DNA of 64,000 nt from Cytophagales bacterium (GCA_030446715.1 JAUJMU010000003.1:248001-312000); one strand, 5' to 3'. Counted from the stretch's first letter, positions 7,514 through 16,302 are shown. Numbers and translations: made by a program. The notes: a model not told the origin generated them from the letters alone.

Positions 7514-8773
7514 CTATATCGAAAAATACCCCCCGAAAACCAGACTGGCCACCGCCAGCGTAAGGATGATGTTAAAGACCTGCGCAGCAATAAAAGCCAT
7601 TGCCGGCCGGCCTTCCCCGGTTTTAAGCAAAGTACCGAAATTGGTTTCCAGCCCGATGGAGGCAAAGGCCAGCCCGAACCAGATCGTCTGAATGCCTTTG
7701 ATGGGATCTTTGGTTGCCTTCACCACTTCGTCGCTCAGTACGAAAGAGAACAGGAGAGACGCCGCCAGAAAGCCAAGCACAAACTTGGGGAAGCTGTCCC
7801 AGATGCGGTGGTAATCCACCTGCTCCTTTTCGCGGCCCTTGCGCAGGCTCCAGTAAACGGAGATAAAAATTGCCGCCACGCCCAGCAGCACGTTCTGCGA
7901 AAACTTGACAATCGTGCTGATCTTGAGGGCTTCGTCGCCGAGCAGCGCCCCGGATGCCACCACGGCTCCGGTGGTGTCAATGGTCCCGCCCAGCCAGGCA
8001 CCGGCTACTTCTCCCGAAAGCGACATGGCTTTGGCGAGGTAGGGCATGCCGATCATCATCGGGATGGCAATTACCAGTACGAGAGACACCACGTACGAGA
8101 GTTTTTTGGGGTCACCCTTGATGGCACCGCAGGCGGCAATGGCCGCCGACACGCCGCAGATGGAAACGGCACTGGCAATGAGCACCCCCATTTCGTCGTC
8201 TACGCGCAGTTTCCGGCAAATCCAGTACGCCACGTACCAGACGCAGATTACCACCACCAGCGCCTGAATGATTCCGAGCAGGCCAGCCTGGAGAATATCG
8301 CTGAAAATGAGTCCCGCTCCCAGCAGCACCAGGCCGATTTTTACGAAAAATTCCCCCATCAGCACTTCCTTCCACAGGAGGGAAAGGTTGGTGAAGTTGC
8401 CCAACACCAAGCCAATAATTAAAGCGAAAATTACGTATTCCAGCCCCAGTTCCTTCATGGTTGTATTGCCAGCCATCAGCAGGGCGGCCATGCATATCAG
8501 GTAGAGTACGGTAAAGGCGGCAACGAACAGCCGCAGCCGTTTGCCCAGCAGGTAAGCCGAAAGGGTTCCGAGGGTAAGGGTATACAGGTAAAGGCCCGAC
8601 ATCCGCAACAGATTGGCACCGCTGAAAACATTCGCGGCAAGATCTCCGCCCGATGACCACTTGAATACCGGCATGGGCGGTACAATAATGTCTATGGTCA
8701 GTACGATGATCAGGAGACCTATCAGCACGGCCAGCCAGTCGTCATTGGTGAACACGGGAACGGATTTTTCCAT
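7514..8773 (-). CDS. YeiH-family (UPF0324) membrane protein, putative sulfate exporter
   Basis: A 419-residue protein with about ten to twelve membrane helices, for example WLAVLIGLLIIVLTIDIIV, ALIIGLVLGNFTNLS and VVICVWYVAYWICRKL. Family marks include GVLIASAVSICGVSAAIAAC and GGTIDTTGAVVASGALLG. These proteins are annotated as sulfate exporters by similarity; the substrate is poorly proven. ATG at 8773 is chosen because the frame's earlier start at 8857 would add 28 residues overlapping the divergent phosphodiesterase gene and its promoter, while MEKSVPVFTNDDW starts right before the first helix. The C-terminus ends at 7514, beside the repeat zone. Confidence 0.88.
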   Translation of the reverse strand: MEKSVPVFTNDDWLAVLIGLLIIVLTIDIIVPPMPVFKWSSGGDLAANVFSGANLLRMSGLYLYTLTLGTLSAYLLGKRLRLFVAAFTVLYLICMAALLMAGNTTMKELGLEYVIFALIIGLVLGNFTNLSLLWKEVLMGEFFVKIGLVLLGAGLIFSDILQAGLLGIIQALVVVICVWYVAYWICRKLRVDDEMGVLIASAVSICGVSAAIAACGAIKGDPKKLSYVVSLVLVIAIPMMIGMPYLAKAMSLSGEVAGAWLGGTIDTTGAVVASGALLGDEALKISTIVKFSQNVLLGVAAIFISVYWSLRKGREKEQVDYHRIWDSFPKFVLGFLAASLLFSFVLSDEVVKATKDPIKGIQTIWFGLAFASIGLETNFGTLLKTGEGRPAMAFIAAQVFNIILTLAVASLVFGGYFSI

Positions 8774-8809
8774 CAGAAAGGGGAGGGGCGGTTTTTTACC
8801 AATTCTAGC

Positions 8810-8817
8810 TAATTTTG
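8810..8817 (+). promoter_or_regulatory. -7 element for the phosphodiesterase gene
   Basis: TAATTTTG matches TAnnTTTG exactly and lies 14 bases before the start codon at 8832, in the short gap between divergent genes. A T-rich run near 8792 could serve as the upstream element but is not a clear TTTG. Confidence 0.45.
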
Positions 8818-8831
8818 GGTAAACTGCCCTT

Positions 8832-9338
8832 ATGATTATTGGCTTACTCTCCGACACCCACGGCTTTCTGGACGAAAGAGTGTACGGCCACTTTGGTGAC
8901 TGTGATCAGATCTGGCACGCCGGCGACGTGGGTGATGTGGTAATTTTTAATAAACTGGCCGCCTTTAAGCCCCTGCAGGCGGTGTACGGCAACGTTGACG
9001 GCCGGGAAGTCCGCTCCGGCTGGCCGGAAGACGCACGTTTCACCTGCGAAGGCCTGAGGGTGTGGATGACCCACATCGGCGGGTATCCGCCGCGGTACAA
9101 TCCCCAGGTGCTGAGGGTACTGAGAGCAGATCCTCCGGATATTTTCGTATGCGGGCACACCCACATTCTGCGGGTAATGGCTGATCCGAAACTGAACAAT
9201 CTGCTTTACCTGAACCCCGGGGCGGCCGGTCACCACGGTTTCCACAAGGTGCGTACGCTGCTGAAGTTTGAAATCAACAGCGGTAAGGTGCAGCACATGC
9301 GGGTAATCGAACTGGGCAAAAGGGGAGCTTTGGTTTAA
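8832..9338 (+). CDS. Metallophosphoesterase, YfcE/MJ0936 type
   Basis: A 168-residue cytoplasmic phosphodiesterase of the calcineurin-like family. Metal-binding motifs appear in the expected order: GLLSDTHG (residues 4-11), WHAGDVGD (about 33-40), VYGNVDG (about 57-63), MTHIGG (about 79-84) and VCGHTHI (about 108-114), followed by LNPGAAGHHGF. Small proteins of this kind hydrolyse simple or cyclic phosphodiesters in vitro; the natural substrate is generally unknown. Length is typical. It is divergent from the YeiH-type gene with a 58-base gap and is followed by a repeat-filled region, so it is probably monocistronic. Confidence 0.92.
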   Translation: MIIGLLSDTHGFLDERVYGHFGDCDQIWHAGDVGDVVIFNKLAAFKPLQAVYGNVDGREVRSGWPEDARFTCEGLRVWMTHIGGYPPRYNPQVLRVLRADPPDIFVCGHTHILRVMADPKLNNLLYLNPGAAGHHGFHKVRTLLKFEINSGKVQHMRVIELGKRGALV

Positions 9339-9375
9339 GCAGCTGCGTAATTCTAAATTTTGAATTCTGAATCCT
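9339..9375 (+). repeat. Dispersed AT-rich repeat, GCAGCTGCGTAATTCTAAAT type
   Basis: The sequence from GCAGCTGCGTAATTC to GAATTCTGAAT just after the phosphodiesterase gene resembles 21142-21186 on the same strand and 31108-31145 and 62816-62862 on the opposite strand. All share a GTAGnnGCrCAAnTTTAAA-like start and a trailing ...CTGAAT or TTTTGAAT. Confidence 0.55.
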
Positions 9376-9377
9376 GG

Positions 9378-9615
9378 AGGACTTGCTCAATAGAGGGTAT
9401 TGTTGCCTTGGTTCAGGCGTCCACGCCTGGATTAGCTGCCGCGGAGCCAGCTGAAGCGGTTATTTGTCAGAATCAGGATTTACAGGATGAGCAGGATGAA
9501 AGGATTTTAAGATCAGATCCTGTTTATCTTTTAATCCCGTAAATCCTGATGCTGACTTCTGATTCTGACCACCTGTCCCGGAGTCAACCAAAGCAGTATT
9601 TTGAAAAAGTCCTGT
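9378..9615. repeat. Repeat A copy, interrupted by repeat B
   Basis: The left part (AGGACTT at 9378, then GTTCAGGCGTCCACGCCTGG at 9411-9430) and the right part (CACCTGTCCCGGAGTCAACC to AAAGTCCTG, 9570-9614) align with the complete repeat A copy at 21248-21351. Between them sits repeat B (9467-9568). A second A-right-like segment (CTGCCGCGGAGCCAGCTGAA, 9437-9456) precedes B, so the right half is present on both sides of B. The inner CAGGCGTccACGCCTG is a hairpin. Confidence 0.7.
9467..9568. repeat. Repeat B copy (uninterrupted, inside repeat A)
   Basis: A 102-base segment bounded by a 10-base inverted repeat, TCAGAATCAG at 9467 and CTGATTCTGA ending at 9568. Its interior (AGGATTTTAAGATCAGATCC, TGTTTATCTTTTAATCCCGT, AAATCCTGATGCTGA) is matched by the copy split in two at 28088-28352, for which it serves as the empty-site reference. 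Confidence 0.7.
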
Positions 9616-9728
9616 TTTGAATGGTGGCAATCCCAATCCCGGTGAGAGAAAGCAAGATTGTTTACAATCAGCTTTGTCCTGCACCGTTACTTCCGGCCTC
9701 CGGTTTCCTTTCCTCCGGTTTCCCTTTT

Positions 9729-12176
9729 TCAGAAGTTTGCAATCCGGATGATGTCCGCAAACACCCCGGCGGCAGTAACTTCGGCTCCGGCCCCGGCACC
9801 TTTCACGATCAGCGGACGGGCCTTGTAACGTTCAGTGGTGAAGAGCACCATGTTATCGTTGCCTTCCACCTGATAGAAAGGATGCTCCGGACCGAAACTT
9901 TTCAGGCCCGTCCAGGCGCTGCCCTCTTCGTATACTGCCACGTACCGCTGCCGTTTCCCTTCGCTCTCCACCTTGCGGCGGGCTACTTCAAAACGGCCGT
10001 TAAAGCTGTGCAGGACGCCGAAAAATTCTTCTACAGTGGGAGCGATCTGACTGGATTCGGGCAGCAGGTTTCCCCGTTCCACATCTTTGGATTCCAGTTT
10101 TGCACCCGCTTCCCGGGCAAGGATCAGGATTTTGCGGGCCACATCCACGCCGCTCAGGTCCAGCCGCGGATCGGGTTCGGAGTAGCCTAGTTCTTTCGCC
10201 TTCCGGACCACATCACTGAAAAGAGTCCCCTGGGTAAATTCGTTAAAGACGAAATTCAGGGTGCCTGACAAAACTGCTTCAATGCGGATGATCTTGTCGC
10301 CGCTCTGTACCAGGTCGTTGAGCGTTTTGATGATCGGCAGACCAGCGCCTACGTTTGTCTCGAACAGGAATTTTACCCCCCGGCGGGCCGCCATTCCTTT
10401 CAGTTGCCGGTATTTGTCGTACGGCCCGGAACAAGCCACTTTGTTAGGAGTTACAACGGAAATACCACGGTTGAGGGCTCCTTCATAGAGTTGGGGCACC
10501 ACATCGCCGGCGGTGCAATCCACCAGAATGCTGTTGCGCAGGTTCAGCGTCTTCATCCGCGAATCAAAATGGGCAATGTCCATTTTTTCACCTTTGTCGA
10601 GCAACTGCTGCCACTGCGCCACGTCAATGCCCGCCTCGCTGAAATGCATCTTCCGGCTGTTGGCAATGCCGGTAATCCGGATGTCCACGTTGTGCTCGGC
10701 CCGGATTTTGGGAATCTGTTCGCCCATTTGCCTCAGCAGCGTACTGCCAACTGTCCCCGTACCTGTGAGGAAAAGATTGAGAACTTTGATTTCCGAAAGG
10801 AAAAAGGCTTCGTGGATTACATTCAGGGCTTTCTGGCAATCCGCTCCGCCCGTGACCAGCGAAATATTGTGTTCGGACGATCCCTGGGCAATGGCCCGCA
10901 CATTGATGCCGTTCTTGCCCAGTGAGGAAAATAAGCGGCCGGCAAGGTTGGGCGTGTTCTTCATGTTTTCGCCCACAATGGCCAGAATACTCTGCTCCAG
11001 TTCAACCTTCACCGGGTCCAGCTGGCCCGATTGGAGTTCCCGGCTGAATTCAGCCTCGATCAGTTGTTTGGCCAATGGGGCATCCTGAGGGGTAATTGCA
11101 ACGGTGATCGAATGTTCGGAAGATGCCTGGGTAATAAGAATGATATTGATCCTGCCGGTGGCAAGGGAACCGAACAGGCGGGAGGCAAAACCCGTTACGC
11201 CCACCATGCCGCTGCCGTTCAGCGACAGCAGCGCCACGGCATCAATGGAAGATATTCCTTTGATGGGAAGGCCGTTGTCTTCCGTCCGGCGGGTGATCAG
11301 GGTGCCTTCGCGGTCCGGGTGGAACGTGTTCCTGATTTTAAGCGGAATGTTCTGGGCCAGAACTGGTTGCACAGATGGCGGGTACAGTACTTTTGCCCCG
11401 AAATGAGACAGTTCCAGCGCCTCTATGTACGACAACTGGCGCAGGGGGATGGTGCTTTTTACCTTTCTGGGGTCGGCGGTCATCATGCCGTCCACGTCGG
11501 TCCATATCTCCAGCAGCTCGGCCCTGAGGGCGGCCGCCACGATGGCGGCCGTGTAATCGGAGCCACCCCGGCCGAGGGTAGTGGTTTCGCGGTTGGCCGT
11601 TGCCCCGATAAAACCGGGCAGCACCACCAGCTTGCCTTTCGATTTTGCGAAAAATTCACTGATCCGCCTGTAGGTTTCCTCGAATTGCACGGCGGCATTG
11701 CCAAAGCCATTGTCGGTCAGAATCAGCTGGCGGCAGTCGCCCAACACGGCGTCCACGTTGAGGCACTTGAAATACTCGGTAATGATGTGGGAAGAAAACC
11801 GCTCCCCGAAACTCATCACGAAGTCGCGGCTTTTCGGGGTGAGTTCCTTGAGCAGAAAAAGGCCCTGTAGTACGTCATCGAGTTCATTGAGCAGCATTTT
11901 GATGGCGGCCAGTGTGGCACTCTGGTTGTTCACGGGCAGCAGTTCACTCACGCATTGCAGGTGCTTCTTCTCGATTTCTTTCTGCAGTTGCTGGTAACTG
12001 TCGTCACCGGTTGAGGCCAGCCGGGCTACTTTTTCCAGATGGTCCGTCACCCCGGACATGGCCGAGACAACCACGGCAACGGAGGTTCCGGCGCTGGCAG
12101 TCATGACGATCTGCGCCACTTGCCTCATCATTTCGGGTGACTGCACCGAAGTGCCGCCAAATTTCATTACTCTCAT
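9729..12176 (-). CDS. thrA: Bifunctional aspartokinase / homoserine dehydrogenase
   Basis: An 815-residue fused enzyme that catalyses the first and third steps of the aspartate family pathway to threonine, methionine and lysine. The aspartokinase domain (about 1-290) starts with MKFGGTSVQSPEMM and contains GFIGATANRETTTLGRGGSD and EIWTDVDGMMTADPRKV. Two ACT segments (about 315-460) include SEHSITVAI and GINVRAIAQGSSEHNIS. The homoserine dehydrogenase part (about 465-815) shows LFLTGTGTVGSTLLRQM for the dinucleotide, VVTPNKVACSG and the catalytic region LSGTLNFVFNEF with PDPRLDLSGVDVARK. Length matches enteric ThrA. Thr and Met steps are not adjacent, as thrB and thrC are absent from the window. 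A strong promoter lies 266 bases upstream, leaving a long leader. Confidence 0.96.
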   Translation of the reverse strand: MRVMKFGGTSVQSPEMMRQVAQIVMTASAGTSVAVVVSAMSGVTDHLEKVARLASTGDDSYQQLQKEIEKKHLQCVSELLPVNNQSATLAAIKMLLNELDDVLQGLFLLKELTPKSRDFVMSFGERFSSHIITEYFKCLNVDAVLGDCRQLILTDNGFGNAAVQFEETYRRISEFFAKSKGKLVVLPGFIGATANRETTTLGRGGSDYTAAIVAAALRAELLEIWTDVDGMMTADPRKVKSTIPLRQLSYIEALELSHFGAKVLYPPSVQPVLAQNIPLKIRNTFHPDREGTLITRRTEDNGLPIKGISSIDAVALLSLNGSGMVGVTGFASRLFGSLATGRINIILITQASSEHSITVAITPQDAPLAKQLIEAEFSRELQSGQLDPVKVELEQSILAIVGENMKNTPNLAGRLFSSLGKNGINVRAIAQGSSEHNISLVTGGADCQKALNVIHEAFFLSEIKVLNLFLTGTGTVGSTLLRQMGEQIPKIRAEHNVDIRITGIANSRKMHFSEAGIDVAQWQQLLDKGEKMDIAHFDSRMKTLNLRNSILVDCTAGDVVPQLYEGALNRGISVVTPNKVACSGPYDKYRQLKGMAARRGVKFLFETNVGAGLPIIKTLNDLVQSGDKIIRIEAVLSGTLNFVFNEFTQGTLFSDVVRKAKELGYSEPDPRLDLSGVDVARKILILAREAGAKLESKDVERGNLLPESSQIAPTVEEFFGVLHSFNGRFEVARRKVESEGKRQRYVAVYEEGSAWTGLKSFGPEHPFYQVEGNDNMVLFTTERYKARPLIVKGAGAGAEVTAAGVFADIIRIANF

Positions 12177-12329
12177 GAACGTACGCTGAAAGGGTAGAAG
12201 TAAACTGAAAATTTACAATTGATATTTGAGACTGAAAAGAGATCGGGTGGTTGCAAAGTGAGGACGTGGTTTCTCCGGGTGAGGCAGGGATGCAGGTTCC
12301 CCGGGGCGATGTGAATTTTTACACCCTCC
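12177..12329 (-). other. Untranslated thrA leader, no recognised riboswitch
   Basis: The stretch between the candidate leader ORF and thrA contains C-rich words (GGAACCTGCATCCCTGCCTC, CACCCGGAGAAACCACG) but no lysine, SAM or threonine element that I can recognise. Confidence 0.3.
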
Positions 12330-12437
12330 TCAGAGGGTAATAATAACCGAAGCCGCACAGCCTGCCGCCGTGAAAATAAAGGGGAGGAAGGAAGAAAAAT
12401 CAATTTTGGCCAGTAAGCCCGCAGTAACTCTCTTCAT
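12330..12437 (-). CDS. Possible leader ORF / attenuator ahead of thrA
   Basis: A 35-codon frame begins at ATG 12437 and ends with codons for Val-Ile-Ile-Thr-Leu. Its stop overlaps a small hairpin (ACCCTC, loop TGAG, GAGGGT) followed by GTAAAAATT. Regulatory Thr and Ile codons would suit a leader of an aspartate-pathway gene. Against this, the ATG lies only five bases past the promoter's TATTCTTG, so the transcript would start at or near it, and only three relevant codons are present. I treat it as a candidate attenuator, not a proven gene. Confidence 0.25.
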   Translation of the reverse strand: MKRVTAGLLAKIDFSSFLPFIFTAAGCAASVIITL

Positions 12438-12441
12438 ACCG

Positions 12442-12472
12442 CAAGAATATAAATTATCCCACAGGATGCAAG
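12442..12472 (-). promoter_or_regulatory. Promoter upstream of thrA
   Basis: On the minus strand CTTG (12472-12469) and TATTCTTG (12449-12442) are separated by 19 bases, close to the TTTG-N19-TAnnTTTG consensus with one mismatch in each element. Transcription from here would give thrA a 5' leader of about 260 bases. Confidence 0.5.
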
Positions 12473-12508
12473 GGAATTTTGAAATAATGGCGTTCAGAAA
12501 TGAATAAG

Positions 12509-13477
12509 TCACCCTTTCCTTACTTTACGCCACCACTCCGTCAGAAATCCGATGCCGTAACCAGACAACTGCACGTAAACAGCCCCCACACTCAGCAGGC
12601 CGACTTTCAGGTCGCGGTTCCTGGCAGTGGCATGTAAAAAAATAAGCAGGGAATAGAGGATCAGACAATAAACGGCAAAAAGGAACAGTGGCCGCGAAAG
12701 GAAGGCCAGCAGGGGGACAGACGCACAGCCAAGAAAAAACAGAGCCGGGAAGCAATGCACGGGTTTCAGCTCCTCAGGAAAGAAGCGGGAAATGTTGATC
12801 CGGGCGCGGCCGAAAAAATGGAGTTGGCGGAAAAACTGCCGGAAACTGGTGCGGCGTTTGTGGTACACAAAGGCGTCCGGAATCAGGCCCGTCCGGAAAC
12901 CGTGGCGGATGATCCGGATGCTGTACTCGATGTCTTCTCCCATCCGGGTAATCAGAAAGCCGCCCACTTTCCGGTACACTTCCCGCGACAATCCCATGTT
13001 GAAAGACCGGGGATGAAACGCCCCTCCCAGCCGCTTTTTGCCCCCGCGGATGCCGCCAGTAGAGAAAGGAGAGGTCATCGAGTAGCTGATGGCTTTCTGG
13101 ACAGGGGTAAAAGAGGGGTGTTCCCGGTCTGGACCGCCCCAGGCATCATATCCGTGAAGATTCAGGTTCTCTTCTACCGCCTGGAAATAGCCGGGCGGCA
13201 GCAGGGCATCGGAATCCAGGATCACGAAGTAATCACCGCCGGCCCGTTCAAAGCCGTAGTTGCGGGTAAAGCCTTGTCCGCTGTTCTCTTTGAAATAGTA
13301 CCGGATGTCGAGTTGCCCGGCAAACTCCCGGACTACATCTTCGCACCGCAGGCGGGAACCGTCCTCAATGACCAGCACCTCAAATTGCCGGTAGGTCTGG
13401 GCGGTAAGGGTTTGCAGCAATTCTTTGACCTCATCCGGCCGGTTGTATACGGGGATGATAACGGAGTATTTTCTCAA
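12509..13477 (-). CDS. Family 2 glycosyltransferase with C-terminal membrane helices
   Basis: A 322-residue GT2 enzyme with a GT-A fold: SVIIPVYNRPDEVKELLQTL at the start, VLVIEDGSRL as the nucleotide contact, and FVILDSDALLPPGYF containing the DxD-type metal site near residue 92. A basic middle part (SRKVGG-like, EDIEYSIRIIRHGF near residue 182) gives the ED motif of the acceptor site. Residues about 240-300 hold two hydrophobic helices (CFPALFFLGCASVPLLAFL, LFAVYCLILYSLLIFL), so it is membrane-bound. Acceptor and sugar are unknown; polysaccharide or glycolipid synthesis is likely. The start codon is TTG, since no ATG or GTG precedes the conserved start in this frame. Confidence 0.88.
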   Translation of the reverse strand: MRKYSVIIPVYNRPDEVKELLQTLTAQTYRQFEVLVIEDGSRLRCEDVVREFAGQLDIRYYFKENSGQGFTRNYGFERAGGDYFVILDSDALLPPGYFQAVEENLNLHGYDAWGGPDREHPSFTPVQKAISYSMTSPFSTGGIRGGKKRLGGAFHPRSFNMGLSREVYRKVGGFLITRMGEDIEYSIRIIRHGFRTGLIPDAFVYHKRRTSFRQFFRQLHFFGRARINISRFFPEELKPVHCFPALFFLGCASVPLLAFLSRPLFLFAVYCLILYSLLIFLHATARNRDLKVGLLSVGAVYVQLSGYGIGFLTEWWRKVRKG

Positions 13478-13537
13478 GCAGAAACGAAGGGTTTACTCAT
13501 CCGCTAAGTTAGGAAATCTGCCCTTTTTTAACCTCCC

Positions 13538-13571
13538 ATTGAGAATTTTCAATTGCCAATTCTCAATTAAC
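13538..13571. repeat. Small inverted repeat in the glycosyltransferase-VWA gap
   Basis: ATTGAGAATTTTCAATTG and CAATTCTCAAT form an imperfect palindrome just after the VWA gene's stop. It uses the same AATTCTC word that forms the tandem array at 21463-21524. It may act as a weak terminator. Confidence 0.4.
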
Positions 13572-15656
13572 CTAATACGCTCCCTGAAATTTTCTTACCC
13601 CCCATTCAGTGGTGGCAAGTAACAAAAGCACGAAGAAAAGCCATTTGAGGTGAATCAGTTCGCGGGTGTCCTCGGTGCTCTGGACGCGGTCAGGCGGTGG
13701 ATTCTGGCTGAGTTTACGGGTCAGCTGGTCAAACTGCTCAGGCAGGTAAAACGTACCGCCGGTCTGGTTGGCCAGTTTGCGGAGCAGGCCATGGTCGGCC
13801 GTGGTATTGATTGATTCGAGTTGCAGGTCCCGCACCGTAAACTGACCGGTTACCACTTCATTCCGGTTCTGAACCCTTGCCGAGGCCCGGTACTGGTAAA
13901 CGCCTTTTGGCAAACCACCCGTCTGGAAACGGGAGCCGGATTCGGCATTGGTGAAGTTGTAACGGGAAACCTGGCCATCCGGCCGGATGATGTCCAGATT
14001 GATTTTCTGGTTGTAGATTTTTTCGTAAATCTCGTTATAGGTCTCCGCCTCGAAAGTAATCTGTTCGGTGTCCACAAACTCATCCGTAACCGGATAAACG
14101 CGCAGCCGGCGTTTGTCTTCTTTGGAGGAAAGGTACTGTACCAGCTTGATGATCAGTCCGTCTACTGCCTGGTGGCTTTCCGTCAGGTTAAATTCCTCCA
14201 GTCGCCACTCCCATAGTCCTTCGCCCAGCAGAATGGCCGATTTGCGGGTTTTATCAGTGTTTACCACCAGCAGTGGCTTGTCGGTAACCAGCGTGCCTAC
14301 TTTCTGGAACAGAATTACTTCGCTGTTGGGCGTGAGGCGGAAGTCGCCAAAGGGTACGTTTACCGGCGGAAGTTTCTGCACAAGGCTGCGGTTTGCATCT
14401 TCAACCTTGAAAAGGTTAAAGCCGGTGTTGAACGCCGGAAATACCTGATCAGTCTGGTTGCCACGGGAGGTCACTTTTACGGCATTGGTGGCTACGTTGA
14501 GTTGACCGAGATTGGAACTGCTGCCCGTGATGAACCAGATGGGGGTATCGCCTTCGAGATATTTCCTTGCCGCAGCCGTACCTGTGTTGTACATATCCGG
14601 AATCTGGTGCAGAATCACCAGATCGTATTTGGGTTGTTTGGGCGTACCCAGTCCGGCGATTACGGACTCAAATTCATAATTTTCATTTTTCTCCAGCGCA
14701 CTTTTGATGGCCTTGATGTCGGGATGGGGAGCAGCAGCAAGCAGAAGGATTTTTTCCTTGCCGTCAATCACTTCCACGTAGGCATCCCGGGCGTTGTTCC
14801 GGGTCGTAAATTCCTCCGGCTGGCTGGCCAGCTTTACCACGTAATGCTGCACGCCCCTGGCGGAGGCAGGTACGTAAAAAGTAGCCTCCTGCACGTCGTT
14901 GTTATTCCTGAAGCTGATGTTTTTGGTGTCGATTACCTTACCGCCCTGGGTCAGTTGCACGGTTGCCGGTTTACCGCCAAACCCAGTAGCGTGGATTTCG
15001 GCAACCACCGGAAATTTATTCCCCAGATAGGTGATCTTATTATAGTATAAGGCTTTCAGATTCAGGTCGCGGCGCGGTACCGTATCCCCAAGGCCAATCG
15101 TGTGTATGGGAAAGTTATATGGCTGAAACTCCGGTGAAAGACCCTGATTGTATATGCCGTCGGTAACCAGCACCACCCCGGCCAGGTTCCGGTTTTCGAA
15201 ATTGCTCTGTACCGCACCCAGCATGTTGTTCAGGTTAGTTACCTGGGCCTTAAACAGGCGGCTGCCGAGGGAGGAAACCGGCACCGTGCCTTCGAGCAGC
15301 TGGATTTCGACGTTGATTTCCTTCTGGCCCAGTTCCGCGGCAAGATTTCTGACCCTGGAAATGATTTCGCCAACCCGGGCGGAGTCGTTGGTAAAGGTAA
15401 CCGATTGAGAATTGTCAAGGGCAATGACTATCGTAGGCTTTTCGTATGTGTTGCGGATCTGCCGGATCAGGGGACCGATCAGCAGAAAGCAGAGCAGGCT
15501 TACCACCACAAAGCGGCAGGTGGCCAAAGCAAGATTGACCCCGCGGCTCCAGGTGGATTTTCGCTGGTAAAGGGCATAGGCATAAATGGCTCCTACGGCA
15601 AGGCAGATGAGAATAAACCAGGGAGAATAGGAAGTCAGCAGTTGAAAGCGGTTCAT
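13572..15656 (-). CDS. Large VWA-like membrane protein
   Basis: A 694-residue protein with two N-terminal membrane helices (WFILICLAVGAIYAYALY and FVVVSLLCFLLIGPLI), then a von Willebrand A-like domain starting PTIVIALDNSQSV, where DNSQS fits the DxSxS metal site. The VWA part continues with NLAGVVLVTDGIYNQG near residue 170. The middle (about 200-600) holds beta-rich, extracellular-looking domains, and a C-terminal helix (LKWLFFVLLLLATTEWGV) anchors the end. This plan, close to DUF1355 or BatA-like proteins, is frequent in Bacteroidota; the function is unknown. It is distinct from the smaller BatB-like protein at 59710-60678. Confidence 0.75.
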   Translation of the reverse strand: MNRFQLLTSYSPWFILICLAVGAIYAYALYQRKSTWSRGVNLALATCRFVVVSLLCFLLIGPLIRQIRNTYEKPTIVIALDNSQSVTFTNDSARVGEIISRVRNLAAELGQKEINVEIQLLEGTVPVSSLGSRLFKAQVTNLNNMLGAVQSNFENRNLAGVVLVTDGIYNQGLSPEFQPYNFPIHTIGLGDTVPRRDLNLKALYYNKITYLGNKFPVVAEIHATGFGGKPATVQLTQGGKVIDTKNISFRNNNDVQEATFYVPASARGVQHYVVKLASQPEEFTTRNNARDAYVEVIDGKEKILLLAAAPHPDIKAIKSALEKNENYEFESVIAGLGTPKQPKYDLVILHQIPDMYNTGTAAARKYLEGDTPIWFITGSSSNLGQLNVATNAVKVTSRGNQTDQVFPAFNTGFNLFKVEDANRSLVQKLPPVNVPFGDFRLTPNSEVILFQKVGTLVTDKPLLVVNTDKTRKSAILLGEGLWEWRLEEFNLTESHQAVDGLIIKLVQYLSSKEDKRRLRVYPVTDEFVDTEQITFEAETYNEIYEKIYNQKINLDIIRPDGQVSRYNFTNAESGSRFQTGGLPKGVYQYRASARVQNRNEVVTGQFTVRDLQLESINTTADHGLLRKLANQTGGTFYLPEQFDQLTRKLSQNPPPDRVQSTEDTRELIHLKWLFFVLLLLATTEWGVRKFQGAY

Positions 15657-15816
15657 CGGTTGCGGAAGACCATCAGATTGAGTTATTCCATTGATAACGG
15701 TCTAAACGTGAATATATTTAATTTTAACTGACCAGACTGCGCGAAAGCGCACCAATGGACTGAATGGGCAACGCATTGGCCGGCCTTATCCGTATTTATT
15801 TTAAAAAAACTCATTT

Positions 15817-16302
15817 ATGCAGAAAAATACAATCAGGCCGGTAGAGCCGGCAGATAACCGGGCCATGGCTTCGGTCATCCGCCGGGTGATGACGGAGTTC
15901 GGGGCAGTAGGAGAGGGGTATTCCATCAATGACCCTGAGGTTGATGCCATTTGCCAGAATTACCGCGGAAACGGGTACGCTTTCTTCGTGCTGGAGCAGA
16001 ATGGGCAGGTAACGGGCGGCGGCGGCATTGCCCCGCTCCAGGGTGGGGAAGCCGGTACGTGCGAACTGCGGAAAATGTATATTTTACCCGAAGCCAGAGG
16101 ACAGGGCTGGGGGAGGAAATTACTGGAAATTTGTCTGCAAGCCGCCCGCGGGAATGGTTACCGTACCTGTTACCTTGAAACCCTGAACCGGATGCAGCCG
16201 GCGCAGCACCTGTACCGCTCCTTTGGCTTCAAGCCGCTGGATGGCCCGCTTGGCCAGACGGGCCACAACTCATGCGATGCCTGGTACGCGCTCAGATTGT
16301 GA
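15817..16302 (+). CDS. GNAT family N-acetyltransferase
   Basis: A 161-residue acetyltransferase that would transfer acetyl from acetyl-CoA to an amine. The fold is complete: IRPVEPADNRAMASVIRRVM at the start, GGGIAPLQGG as beta strand 3-4, and CELRKMYILPEARGQG followed by WGRKLLEICL, which is the CoA pyrophosphate loop (about residues 88-110). The C-terminal strand CYLETLNRMQPAQHLYRSFG closes the fold. Length is typical. The acceptor cannot be told from sequence. It is flanked by a 160-base gap upstream and by repeat-like CGCAGATT words downstream, and seems monocistronic. Confidence 0.88.
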   Translation: MQKNTIRPVEPADNRAMASVIRRVMTEFGAVGEGYSINDPEVDAICQNYRGNGYAFFVLEQNGQVTGGGGIAPLQGGEAGTCELRKMYILPEARGQGWGRKLLEICLQAARGNGYRTCYLETLNRMQPAQHLYRSFGFKPLDGPLGQTGHNSCDAWYALRL

